Source: Cymodocea nodosa (taxonomy: Eukaryota; Streptophyta; Magnoliopsida; Alismatales; Cymodoceaceae). Taken from it: a DNA stretch of 64,000 nucleotides. Location: positions 4,409,501-4,473,500 of the forward strand of contig CM072339.1 in assembly GCA_036874045.1 (NCBI GenBank). Direction: 5' to 3'. Positions 1-10,983 of this stretch are shown here, piece after piece. The translations under genes were made by a program, and so were the position numbers. Position 1 is the first letter of the stretch, and each line of letters begins with the position of its first letter. A model generated the notes under the pieces. It was not told where the DNA came from and searched no databases. It saw only the letters and a list, made by a program, of their open reading frames with translations.

Positions 1-441
1 GTCAACACATGGCCCAATACCATTAAAGAGATTATTAAAAAGCAATGCATTGATTGCATTCTATATGGCATTAATCTACAATTTGGTTAGTATTTTTTTT
101 TGATATTTAGAACATTATTAGTGCAATTTAAATAAATTCATATACTTTGATACTTTAGTTTGAAGTATATGGTGGCTTTAATATAATAAATGTCTAAAAA
201 TTAGTTTTAATTATTTTTACATGTCTTATTGATTACTTGAATATAAATTCATAGTTTTTGGCATTTTTGCAGACTTCCATGATTTGATTAAACTTCTACC
301 AACATTTTTACCAAAGTCTGACATATTTTCTTTTTTTGCTAGACCAAACTTTGACATAATGCCAAAGTTGAATTCCATGCTTATAGTCTGGACTAAGCTT
401 ATGAAAAAGGCCAAGTGTCTAAAGAATGCAGGTATGCTTAC
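1..441 (-). other. Intron 4 of the SIS3-like gene (partial)
   Basis: The splice donor GTAAGC begins at 441 on the minus strand, directly after the codons for GMGL. The next expected exon (family residues DFGWQQRYARF) was looked for on the minus strand down to position 1 and not found, so the intron is at least 441 bases and continues past the window edge. Short open frames exist on both strands around 226-496, but no family was recognised in them. Confidence 0.6.
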
Positions 442-989
442 AAGCCCATTCCTGCGGCAAGGCCATTGTCCAAGAACATCAACAGCCGAAAAATAAAGAC
501 GGTAGTATAGTCAACCTGAAATGACATGGATATCAGCGAGTTACAGCAGCTAGTCAATAACCATGAAGTTGAAAAGAAGCACAAAACCAAAGACAGAGAA
601 CTTACTACAATCCATATATGCAGGGGATGTGTGCAAAATCGGTACCGCTTCCAATTCATCGACACAATGATTCTATTCCAACATTGCTCAGGGAACAAAT
701 TGTCACCTTCATAGTATCAGCTCAAATACCACACGCAAAAAAAAAAAGAAACAAAACATGATGGATACAATAAAGAGAACAAATTTGTGCGGTAAGAAAA
801 GAAAGAAATAAAGGATACACGCTCGTTGCGAGCATTGACAGGAAAAATCCATCGTACCTACCAGTAACAAAAATAGCAACAATAGAGAAAAATCAAAACA
901 ACGTCGAAAGTGAATGCGCAACAGAAAAAAAAAGGAATAAGAAAGGCTAGGAATGCACACCACTTGAAATCAATACCACGCATCGGCAT
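442..989 (-). CDS. SIS3: SIS3-like RING-type E3 ubiquitin ligase, 5' exons (partial gene)
   Basis: Four exons can be assigned on the minus strand: 989-961, 857-819, 672-606 and 515-442. All three introns have GT...AG borders and the phases agree. The exons encode MPMRGIDFKW, then YDGFFLSMLATS, then a stretch with NWKRYRFCTHPLHIW, then VDYTTVFIFRLLMF and DNGLAAGMGL. From memory this matches the N-terminus of Arabidopsis SUGAR-INSENSITIVE 3 (At3g47990), a membrane-anchored RING E3 ligase of about 360 residues, nearly residue for residue. The part seen holds the first membrane segments (FFLSMLATSVIIV and VFIFRLLMF). The RING domain would lie in later exons beyond the left edge. The start was chosen because MPMRGIDFKW aligns with the family N-terminus and lies just inside a GC-rich leader. 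In the family the protein acts in sugar signalling through ubiquitination. Whether the gene is whole here cannot be judged. Confidence 0.87.
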
Positions 990-1300
990 CGCGGGAGACA
1001 ATTCAAACACCAAGCCATACAATGCCTCCGATCGCCATTTCAATTTCGAAATAAGGGGAAAGGAACGAAAGCGGAGAGCGGAGACGTGTCCCACTCGTTG
1101 GATTCCGTCCAGGGTAGAATATGCTCGAGCTCGAGTTCTCTGGATTTGGGAGGAGAGAAGGTAAGGAGGAGCTTGACCGGGGTCCAGGGGCGTTGATGGG
1201 CGCCTGTTGTGAAGAGTGAGCTGGTGTTGCGGTGCTGGGCTCTACACCGATGGAGGGAAAAGAGTTAACGGATTAGCACATGCGCGGGTCGGATCTCCGG
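990..1300 (-). promoter_or_regulatory. 5' leader and promoter-proximal region of the SIS3-like gene
   Basis: This is one of the few GC-richer stretches in the window and lies directly upstream of the SIS3-like start codon. It is rich in C and CT tracts on the minus strand, as plant 5' leaders often are. No clear TATA box was fixed. The sharp fall in GC beyond about 1310 marks the probable upstream edge. The transcription start is not known. Confidence 0.5.
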
Positions 1301-2040
1301 ATCCGCATTAGATTTTTAATTTTTCGCACCAATATCCGTATTATTACGACTAATTTTTATCTATCCTTCCTACGTTTATTTTATTTAAATTTTATACAAT
1401 CATGATTTTGAACTAATCATTCTCAAATGTCAAATTATAGATTTTACTAATAATCAAGAATAATATTTTATAATTAATTTTTTTCAAAATCGAAAAACAT
1501 TTCAATCCTAATCGATTTTATACAATTTTCTCCCTCAACGCGAAATTTATATATCGGCTAAACATTTTGTTTTCACTCATCTAAACTAATCTACAGAGAT
1601 TTCAATTAATGGCTTTGTTTCTTTGAAATCGATTCCAAACTTTTTGGATTTTGTACAATTATATATGTTTTAGACACAATTCTTCCTCGAGAAGCTTTTC
1701 GATGTGACAGCTTTTTGAAAAGAAGTTAATAATTTTAAATAAAATTTTCAACCAGAAAAACAGAGTTTGAGATTCATTAAATTTTTCGAATTATTTAATC
1801 CTTAGGATGTATTTGGAAACAACTCAAACTTTAAAATCTAGAAGCAAAAGTTATGAAATTCTACACGTAGAACAATGTAGTTCTAGATAAGTAATTTTAA
1901 GAAAATTAGAAATTCGTTTAAAAATCAGCAAAGATAGAAATTGAAATTTATAGATTATCCAAGTATACTCCTTTAATAGAATGATGAATTTTTTGATAAT
2001 TTGGATATAAAACATTTATGGTTATTACTAAATTTATTCA
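1301..2040. other. AT-rich intergenic DNA, nothing recognised
   Basis: No convincing open frame, repeat border or RNA gene was seen. It separates the host gene from the repeat block. Confidence 0.5.
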
Positions 2041-3141
2041 TAACTATTAGTACATCTGTATTTTGATAATACAAAAATTTAAGAGAAGAATTTATGTATT
2101 TCATAGACTAATCGAAAGACAAAAGCCTAGTTAAAAGAAATATTAGTTTAGTCGGAAGAAATACTAGTCAAACTAGAAGATAAAACAGGCTAACTGAAAG
2201 ATGAACAAGTTAACTGGAAGTTATACAAATTTGTCGGAAAGTTATAAGATAATTATTTGAGTTTTTCAAACAGTTACAAAATAATTATTTAAGTTTTCAT
2301 AGCTCACATGCAAAACTAAAATGCTCATATCATAAGATGGAAGAGTACGAAAAGAACTAGTTATGTCAAAAGATGAACATATTAACTAAAAGTTATACAA
2401 GTCTATTGGAAAATTATAAGATAACTATTCAAGTTTTTCAAAAAATTATGAGATAACTGTTTGACTTTTTCAAAAAGTTACAAGATAACTATTCAAGTTT
2501 ACATAACTCACGTATAGAACTTAAAAACTCACATGATAGGATGAAAGAGCACAAAAAAGAACTTGTTAAGTTAGCAATAACTTAACAACCTAGAAGAAGA
2601 TCAATAGCTATCGATTTTGGAAAATACTTAACAGTAATCAAATAGTAATTTTCCATTTTTGGACTAGTAGATCAGTAAGTACAAGTTAAATAACGTTAGA
2701 GGAAATCTAAATGTTACATTCTTTAATATAAAAATGGACTATGGATAGAAATATGGGCAACAATCATATCCATACATATAGTGAGAGCAACTAAGTTGAA
2801 AAAAGAGAAAATCAAGAATCATTGTAGATCACAATCAATTTAAGTTTAGAGAAAAATTCTCAAACAATTTCAAGTGTTGAAAGCTCTCTATGCAAAAACT
2901 CTGATTGAAGAAAAGTTGGTTGGTTTTAGAAATTTACACTAGAAAAGTTTAAGTATTATTGGTTAGAGCTATGACTAAAAACTCAAGTTGTGGTTGGTTC
3001 TTGTGTCTACTATAAAGTAAGTATTATAAGTAAAAGTAATAGTGAAGCTCAAGTTATGTTTTGAGGGTGAACTAGTCATTTGGGTGAATCATTTAAAAAT
3101 TTTCTATGGTTTTACTCTCTACTTTATTTTTCTACATTACA
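2041..3141 (+). repeat. Probable copia-type LTR remnant
   Basis: The stretch has the flavour of the copia-type LTRs at 32509-34167 and 41061-42315: repeated phrases such as GATAACTATTCAAGTTTTTC, a TATA-like ATATAAAAATGG near 2728, then a leader-like part ending in TCTACATTACA at 3141. Two imperfect copies of a block of about 200 bases lie at roughly 2200-2360 and 2390-2565. No target repeat or partner LTR was found, and divergence is high. It could instead be an unrelated AT-rich repeat. Confidence 0.35.
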
Positions 3142-5381
3142 TGTTGATTGGTGTTGGAAAACTTCTTTGATTTGTTTTTATGCTTATATCAATAAATTCT
3201 TTTAGAAGTAGACAAACAACATTTCACACAAATTAGATATTAAGTCAAATTTGTATTTTTAACTACAAGTACAAAGTATATATTATATTTATGTGTAAGT
3301 ATAGGTCGATCTCATAGAGATTGAGTAATAATTGTATACTATTTTAATTTTTATGCTAGAGTTTGTATGTATTCAATTAAACACTTTGTTGAGTTACTGT
3401 TAACTCAACAGACTTAGTTCATGGAGTTACAGCTAACTCAACGGACTAACTTTGTAGACTTAAGTTAACTACATGAGCCTACCTTTCTAGTTAAATGCTA
3501 CTATTCATAAAGAAATTCATCCATTTATTGGGTGGTTCTACAAAACGTAAATAACATCAATTAAGCTTTTCAATGTTAGTTAATCTAAGATTTGTCATTA
3601 AGCAGCACTAACATTTAGATATTTCGAATGGTAACCATTAAGATTTTTAAGTATCTTGTATGAATCAATTTCACTAAACAATAAAATAATTTTTATTTTC
3701 TGAATCAAATAAATATAATACATTGACAATACTAACAATGATAATATTAATCGCGATACAAAACAAATAATATAATACTTTAATACTAAATGTAAACACA
3801 AATAATTAGTAGTTTTTGTTATTTTTGTTTTGATATGTTCCCGAAGATGAATGAAAGGTGAAATGTAAAAATCTCTATCAATAGTAAAAACTTTTGTTAC
3901 TACATGCGACGCAATTACACTACTGAAAACTTAATCACTTACAATCTTGCCTTCTCTTCCTATAAAATCGCGAACCAAGACTTGTAAGTTGATTTTCTCT
4001 TCAGTATATTGACATCAACCTAAAACCAAGGCTAGAAGTTTTACGATCTCTTGAGATATGAGTCGGTGCTTGGTGAAAATAGCTTCCCTTCCTACGATGC
4101 GATCACTCCTCATAGTGGTTGTCAGTCACCATGTTTGGCTCGGAATCGACCCTACATCCAAAAAGTATCCTCACAAACCTCTGATGGTTGGTGATTTTGG
4201 TGGTGTTGTGGAGTATCAAGGAACTTCCAACACTTCCTGCAATTAGCGCGATCCTCCACTTCACACTCCCTCTTCATCTTTCTCCTCTTCTTTTATATTT
4301 CTTTTAGTAGTAATAGTTTTTGCTTAAATGATCAATTAGATTTCCTTCATTCATATCAATGATGGTGATTTCTTCTTTATTCCACGAGTTAATTCCTACA
4401 TAATACCTGCAATCGTGGTTTTCCTTCAAATTTCCTATTTCTACAACTACTATAGTGGCATGTTAGAAAATAATTGGTCTATGGAGTTAGTATAACTTAA
4501 TGGACTTACTTCGTTGACTTAACTATAAAACACGTACAATAAAGAAATAACTTATAAGCTTATAACACTAACACAACGTGTTACCTTAATGTATATTCAA
4601 GTAACTCAACACGTATAGTTATGCTAACTTAACAAGTTAAATATGTGTAGCTCATGTGACATAATAAATCATTTAAATTCAGCACATGTATAATTCTAAC
4701 TTAATGAGTTTAGATATACAACTTACAGTTTTTACTTGCTAACTCAACGAGTTCTTACGTGATCTTTTTACACCTTTAAACTTGTAACTTAACAAATTGG
4801 CACATGATCTTTCAACAAAAAGAACACTAACTCAATGAGTTGTTACTATGCATCTGTACATGATATAAATATGTGCAAATAAAATAGATCATGCTTAATA
4901 TTATAAAACCACACTTAAATCAGGTTTTCAAATCACGACACGTCCTCAGTAAGTTTTATGATAAAAAGATATTTTGGATACTTGCAAACTTAACTATTCA
5001 ATGCTCAGATGCATTTTGGATAGTTAGCACCTAACTTATCGAAAATCTACTTAAGTCATGCATTAATGTTACAACATGTGTACTCTAGGAAATAATAAAA
5101 TATTCTTTAAGCATTTAAAACATAATTGTCCAGTACATAAAATGTAACTCTTCGAAATAACAGACAATTTGGATTCTTAGGAATTAAAAAGCCTGTAACT
5201 TATCGACAGTTCAAAAATATACTTAATTAACATTAATTCCCTGAAATTATGTGGATTCTTTCATTAAAGCATATAATAGTGCAATTATAACATAATGGCT
5301 TAATTCTCATATGATAAGCTAAATATTATGCAATTAACCATTATTTAACCATTAATATTATGCACTTTTTCATTCTAAATA
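3142..5381 (-). repeat. Ath-B 3' LTR (long LTR subfamily)
   Basis: Collinear with the Athila LTRs elsewhere in the window, and ends at 5381 in CATTCTAAATA followed by the complement of the purine tract. The left border near 3142 (TGTTGATTGG...) is approximate because of divergence. At about 2.24 kb it is longer than the 1.85 kb LTRs of Ath-A and Ath-C, and is nearer in length and content to the solo LTR at 61637-63837. Confidence 0.7.
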
Positions 5382-7287
5382 CTTTCCTCATACTTAACTT
5401 TTGCTAGTCCCTTAGCAAACTACTAAGATCTAACTAGTTGGTCTTTCTAAAGTACTAGAACTAATTCTTCATTTTGTATCTTTAGAATACATAGATTAGC
5501 TTAATGTAAAGATATTCTATATTAATTTAGTAATCTAATTTAATAATGTTTTCTCCTCTCCAACATGCAAATATATTTAAAACATATGTAAATTACATAC
5601 AAAATATACTACCATCACATATGTGGTAGTTATATTATCAAAACTTTCTTTTCAAACATCTATTATCCTGAATTTCCCAATATAATTTCTAGAATAAATT
5701 TCAACTATATATGAATCAAAACACAATTCAACTCAATATGATTAAAATAAGAAGAATAATGAATTGTATCTCAAATAAACAACTTCAAAAGTCTAATTCT
5801 AGATTCATACTTCAGTAATCATAAATAACAAAAAATATACTCGATTCAAAAGATATCTGTATTTTCACAAAACACTTTTATCTTTTTAGAATAGTATATG
5901 CATATTTTTACTTTAAAAGTTAATTTGAAAATTTTGAATCATACAAGAGCTTTCTAGTGTACCTATGTATTGAACTTTCAATCAACAATCCCAGATCTGA
6001 TCAAGATCTTAGGTTGCTAGATTTAAAATCTTTTTTTAGGTAAACAATCCTTACATACCTATTTTCTCAAGTACAAAAGGCTTGTAATCAAACAAATCAA
6101 TAAACTCTCAAAGTTTTTCTCTCTCTTTTTTCCTCTTTTTCTTTTCAACATAGTATATATACGTTTTTCATTAATACAGATGTAATAAAACACAAATATA
6201 ATATAATCCTACTTCAATAATTTACTAAAAACATGAATCTATATCAATAAGCTCATACTTTTTCTATAGTTTAATAAGATTTACACGTAAATCATTTTAT
6301 AAGTTTAATTAATGAAATTAAATGTATCCTTGATCATATGTATTTCATTTAATCCAAAAGTCAACATTTCAGCTCCTTCAGGATTTAAGATCATTTCCTG
6401 AATTTTAGTTAAGCATTCTGAATTCCTTTTAAAATGGTAAAACTATTAAACTCATAAAATTCAATAAAAACATAAGATACTATATTTAGATTTGTATTAA
6501 TAGTAAAATTGTATAGCATCTTCTATAAGATTCTAAATATAACATTCAAGTAGTTACAATGTTTTTTTTTACAGTTTCAATTATCAGATAGTTATAAGAA
6601 ATTTCAATTAGTTACAACAAATTCATAAAAAAATTTCAGTTTCCATAGAAATTTGCAGCATAATTATAATTCCTCTAATTAACAAGATTACATGGATTTT
6701 AATCTAATTACCCCCCCACCCCTCATACCTACATTTTATATTGTCCTCAATGTAAAAGATTTTACAGTAAACACAATAAATGTTAGCAAGCATGAATATT
6801 GTTTCGTTGACTTAGCACCTAACTCAACGAACTTAATTCGTTGAGTTAATGAATAACTCCACGAACTGTATTTGAATGTAAATTCAAGATAAGTAATCAA
6901 TTACATACCTTGTTCTTTGTATCTCCTTCAATATCTTCCGACTTTTGATTTTAAAAAACTTTTTCATTCATAAATAAAAGTAGAATATATAACAAAATAA
7001 CAACTTAACAACAAAACATAAATTATTAAATTAGTGTCTTGTGTGGAACCTATGCTCTTACGCCTTCGATGGCTCGCAAGCAAGCTAGTTAGTTTCTCAG
7101 AATAGATACCAACAAATTGGATTGAAATTTTGTTTTTCTTTTCTTTTCCTTGTAAATACAATAAAACATAACTAAAGTTTTTTTTTTTCTTAAAAGTAAA
7201 TGCAGCATATATATAACATTAAAAGTATAAAATCATAGTTTAAGAACATGATTGAAAAGTAGTGACAAATAGAATAAATGTGTCAGT
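5382..7287 (-). other. Ath-B 3' untranslated region with an internal purine tract
   Basis: Homologous to 24647-26390 of Ath-A. It has the LTR-proximal purine tract at about 5382-5392. A second tract lies at 6711-6730 (C7 and C4 runs on the plus strand), preceded in element sense by GAGGACAAT. A GTTGAGTTA-type palindrome lies near 6820-6865. No open frame of note. Confidence 0.6.
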
Positions 7288-8388
7288 CTAGGCAAACTTT
7301 TTAGGTATAATTCTTCTTACTATTAATTCCATTTTAATGCAGTCTACTTTCCTTTTTAACTTGTAAATTTGCAGTATGTTATCGATGCTAAATATAAGTG
7401 TATTACCATTAATGAATTGAAATGCAGAAAGGGATTCTCTTCTGTTCCAAGATAATGTAGTTGTTTCTATTGCTACATATATTTCAACATATTTCTCTTC
7501 CCACTTCCATTCATTTAGGTCTTTCATAATCTATATTTAAAATTTCATCAGTCCATCCCACCATCTTACTAAACATAAAGTAGGATCATCATATTCATTA
7601 TACTACATTCCTAATTGAATTTTATCATGTTCTGCAAATGGTGGTTCAACTATATCATTAGGTATATGTAATATTTCTATAAAGTCATTATCATAATTAT
7701 TTATGCTTACTATGTATAAATCAGATCTAAATGCAACTTATATATTTGTGACTAGATATATATATCCATCAAGTACAACATGTATATTGTTAACTAATGC
7801 TTTCTCTCCTAAATATATCATAGTGTTTTCAATCCAAGATCTATTCAGAAAATTATACACACTTAAACATAGATCCTCATCCCAATTTCATGTTGGTCTC
7901 CAATAATACAATTTTTCAGGAATGATTGAATTTTTATCAGAAAATGTTAAAGCTAACACACAATTCTCAGTTGGTATTTCAAATCTATTAGGCCTTCCTA
8001 TATTCCATTCTTCTCTAGTAATAAGATTTCTAATCAAAATATCGAGTAATAGAATAACATACCTTAGTTTGGTTCTGTAAATAATTAATCATTCATCTAT
8101 CCTCATAATATGATCTATTCTTTCTAATGTATTGGGTGGAATTTCAGTAGTTTCTTCCATATTCAGATATTCATAGCTGATTGAACAATGATTAAATAAC
8201 TTCCATAAAAATTCATATCTAATATTAGTCATCTTTGTAGCTTGTAGTCTATGAAAATATTTTTCTAACACATTCTTTAATTTCTTTTGACACACAACAC
8301 AATCTACATAGATCTTTAGCTAATAAGTTACTCAATACTTCCCTTAGTGCATCCAGTAGTAATTTCATCAATTTCATCTGTTGTGATT
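7288..8388 (-). pseudogene. F-box gene carried by Ath-B (broken)
   Basis: Homologous to the better F-box copies at 23508-24646 and 45148-46314. On the minus strand it begins just after a splice-acceptor-like CAG (8389-8391). It keeps recognisable stretches of the middle part (YEYLNMEETTEIPPNTLE) and the C-terminal part (WKWEEKYVEIYVAIET). The copy is decayed, with many breaks. The family normally recruits substrates to SCF ubiquitin ligases; nothing here suggests this copy is still expressed. Confidence 0.7.
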
Positions 8389-9984
8389 CTGTATAACATA
8401 AACAAAATTTAGTAGAGATAAAATTAATATAGCTACTTACATACCTTCATGGAGTTAGGTCATAATTCAACAGACTAAGTTTGTTGAGTTAAGTAATAAC
8501 TCTACAATACTATTAACTATAATTGAACTTTCATTTTCTTTTTATATTTTCTACTTAATATATTATATATAGTTGCTAACAATTATACTACCTCATTCAG
8601 CTTCCCTCCCATAGGAGGTATCAATTTTATTAACAGTTCTATTGACAAGGTTAGACACTACTTGCATTGGTAATCCTTTAGTAGGTCTAACTTCTATTGA
8701 TTCCTTCTGTCTAGGAGATATATTTCTATTCATATTTTGATTCTGAATGGCAATATTTCCAAATACATGGTTTAGACGATTGTTTAATTATTGAATTATC
8801 TTTTCTAATTTCTCTATTCTAGATCCTTGTTCAACTAATGCTTCATAACTTATATTTTTGTCATTTATATTTTCTCCTCCTTGAAAATTATTATTTCTCC
8901 AACATAGGTTCGAGTGATTTCTCTAATTAGGATTATAAGAATTTCCAAAGTTATCTTTTTGGTTTCTAGCATAAATAATATTTAAGTCATTAATATTTGC
9001 ATTCTTTTCTACTAGTTTTTGATTTAATGATAACTCCTCTATTTTCTTTGATAATTCAATTAATTTAACTTCAAGCATAGTGCTTGAATCTATTTTATGC
9101 ATTCCCCTTGACAATATTCTTTTATCTGTAATAGCTTCAGTTGAGTTGTCCCATTAAGCAGTTCTTTTTGCAAAGTTTTCTAAGTATGTCCATGCTTCTT
9201 CACTACATAGTTTTAAAAATCCATTTTGACAAGTAGATTCTAATAAAGATTTAGTTGAAACATCTATGCTTTCATAAATTATACCTATTAATTATGCTTT
9301 ACTCATTGTATGATGTGGACATTGAGTTAGTAAATCTTTAAATCGTTCAAAATATTTTCAAAATGATTCTCCTTGTTTTTGGCTACACATTAATATTTCC
9401 TTTTTCTTTTTAATCATTTGATGTGTTGGATAATATTTTTCTAGAAAAACAAAGTAAAATTCAGTCCAAGCAGAAATTGAATCAGGCGACAAAATATATA
9501 ACCATCTCTTAGCTGTCTTTTAAAGCAAAAAAAATATATCTAAGTTTAATAGCATCAATACTCATGTTCGGCATTTTCATCAGTTGACAAACTTCACTAA
9601 ATTCTCTAAGGAAATAATAGGCATCTTCTCTTTCTATTCCATGAAAGTGTGGCAATTGACTAATATAATTAGATTTCAGTTCAAACCTATCTCCCTCAAA
9701 GTTTGGCAATCGTATACATGAAGGTTCATCAACTAGTTCAGGATACAAAATTTCCCCTAATGGTTTTTCTACTAGAGCAACCATATATTTGTTCTCCTTT
9801 AAAGAAATGTTAGCTATACCCCTAAGGATTTTGTTAAAGTCCTATTCAGAAAATTTTTCAGTATACTTCTATGTTAAATAATATCGTCTAGATGTTCTTA
9901 CTAATCATTTAGTGCTAGGAGAACGAGTCCATGTGCTCATAAACTCTTAACATAAAATAAAATTGCAAAAGATTAATTATATAC
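8389..9984 (-). other. Intron-like GT...AG segment in Ath-B
   Basis: On the minus strand the segment starts GTATATAATTAATC at 9984 and ends TATACAG at 8389. Its borders match those of the homologous segment in Ath-A (21949-23498), and in Ath-C the flanking sequences are directly joined without it. It contains the gag capsid gene and the palindrome cluster at 8455-8530. Length 1596 bases. Confidence 0.7.
8600..9784 (-). pseudogene. gag: gag capsid gene of Ath-B, inside the intron-like segment
   Basis: The translation from 9784 carries typical Athila gag features: LPNFEGDRFELKSNYISQLP, then FHGIERED and YYFLREFSEVCQ, followed downstream by the polar coiled part with ELSKKIEELSLNQKLVEKN. It corresponds to the capsid-type Retrotrans_gag domain that packs retroelement RNA. 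It lies downstream of the env-like region rather than just after the 5' LTR, as in Ath-A. Broken. Confidence 0.75.
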
Positions 9985-10154
9985 CAATCTGAAGCTTTAT
10001 TCTAAATAAATAAGTGTTGACGGATGAAGTTGAATCAGCTACTTCTCCTTCCAATTCCCCAACAAATTCTCTTTCCTCTTCTCAATTGCTGGTAACTAGT
10101 AAATAACATTCTGTTCTATATTTATAATGCATGCCTATAATGCAAATGAATCTT

Positions 10155-10177
10155 GTTGCAAGAACGTGTCTTGTAAC
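10155..10177. promoter_or_regulatory. 23-bp palindrome upstream of the Ath-B F-box module
   Basis: Arms GTTGCAAGA and TCTTGTAAC (one mismatch) around an ACGTG core. The same palindrome lies at 21755-21777 in Ath-A and 46468-46490 in Ath-C, each time a few tens of bases upstream of a TATA-like motif (here 10117-10128 on the minus strand). ACGTG is the core of plant G-box and ABRE elements. Confidence 0.45.
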
Positions 10178-10269
10178 GTGCAATATGATTCCTATTTTTA
10201 TGGATACGTGTTTCACTTATAATTTTTAAATTTTAGTAATCGCTAAAACCCATGAAGTCTCATTTGTAG

Positions 10270-10560
10270 CTAAAAGAATAACCATTTCACTAACTCCATG
10301 AACTAACCTCGTTGAGTTACAGATAACTCAATGGACTAACCTCAGTTACTATTCCTAACTTAACGAACTAATCTCGTTGAGTTACAGCTAACTCAATGGA
10401 CTAGCTTCGTCTCCTATTTGATAACCCCACAGACTAACGTTGTTGAGTTACAGATAACTCAACGGAGTGATCTTATATTTTATTATTGACCTTGTGGAAT
10501 TAAGGTTAACTCCATGAACTAACTTCGTTGAGTTAACACTTAGCAAATTTTTCTAACAAA
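10270..10560. repeat. Cluster of GTTGAGTTA/TAACTCAAC palindromes between env-like and capsid modules (Ath-B)
   Basis: At least four imperfect hairpins built on CGTTGAGTTA...TAACTCAACG follow one another here. Matching clusters sit at the same module boundary in Ath-A (21455-21630) and Ath-C (46600-46775). Confidence 0.7.
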
Positions 10561-10983
10561 CTTACTTCTCATCTTAACTTCTATATATTTTCCACCTACA
10601 TTTTATCTAAATAAAGTTAAATACATTACATTGATGTAGTGTTCTAATTTAAACTCATTTAAATCTGAACATTATATGCATATTTAACTTACAAGTCATT
10701 TCTTGTTATGCAGAATTTAGAGTTTCTGCAATTTGTAAACATATTCAGGTATTTCTTAAATAATCGTGCCTTTAAGCACATCTTTGATTCAATTCAATTT
10801 CTTTTAAAACAGTTTTGTAATGCTTCAAACATATATATAGATTAGAATTTCAATATAGCTTTAAATCATTCATTCACAAACATTAATTCAAAATCATCTT
10901 GCTATTCAAACATTTATATATATAAATAGTTTACGATTACATACAATCAGATATTTTTCAGTATAAGTAGATGAATAATATAT

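Noticed and set aside
226-496. Open frames on both strands (FGIMSKFGLAKKENM and its complement) within intron 4
   Set aside because: No family recognised, both strands about equally open, and the frame overlaps exon 4. Not supported as a gene.
910-1164. Plus-strand open frame over the SIS3-like first exon and leader
   Set aside because: It is the shadow of the minus-strand gene. The opposite strand has family-matching exons with proper splice borders.
7703-7906. Plus-strand frame inside the Ath-B F-box region
   Set aside because: Antisense shadow of the F-box copy.
8389-9984. Ath-B GT...AG segment as an independent host gene with its own intron
   Set aside because: The capsid domain and the match to Ath-A show it is part of the element.
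10270-10560. Regularly repeated palindromes taken as a CRISPR array
   Set aside because: Repeats are imperfect and adjacent without unique spacers of equal length, and they recur throughout a plant retroelement family.
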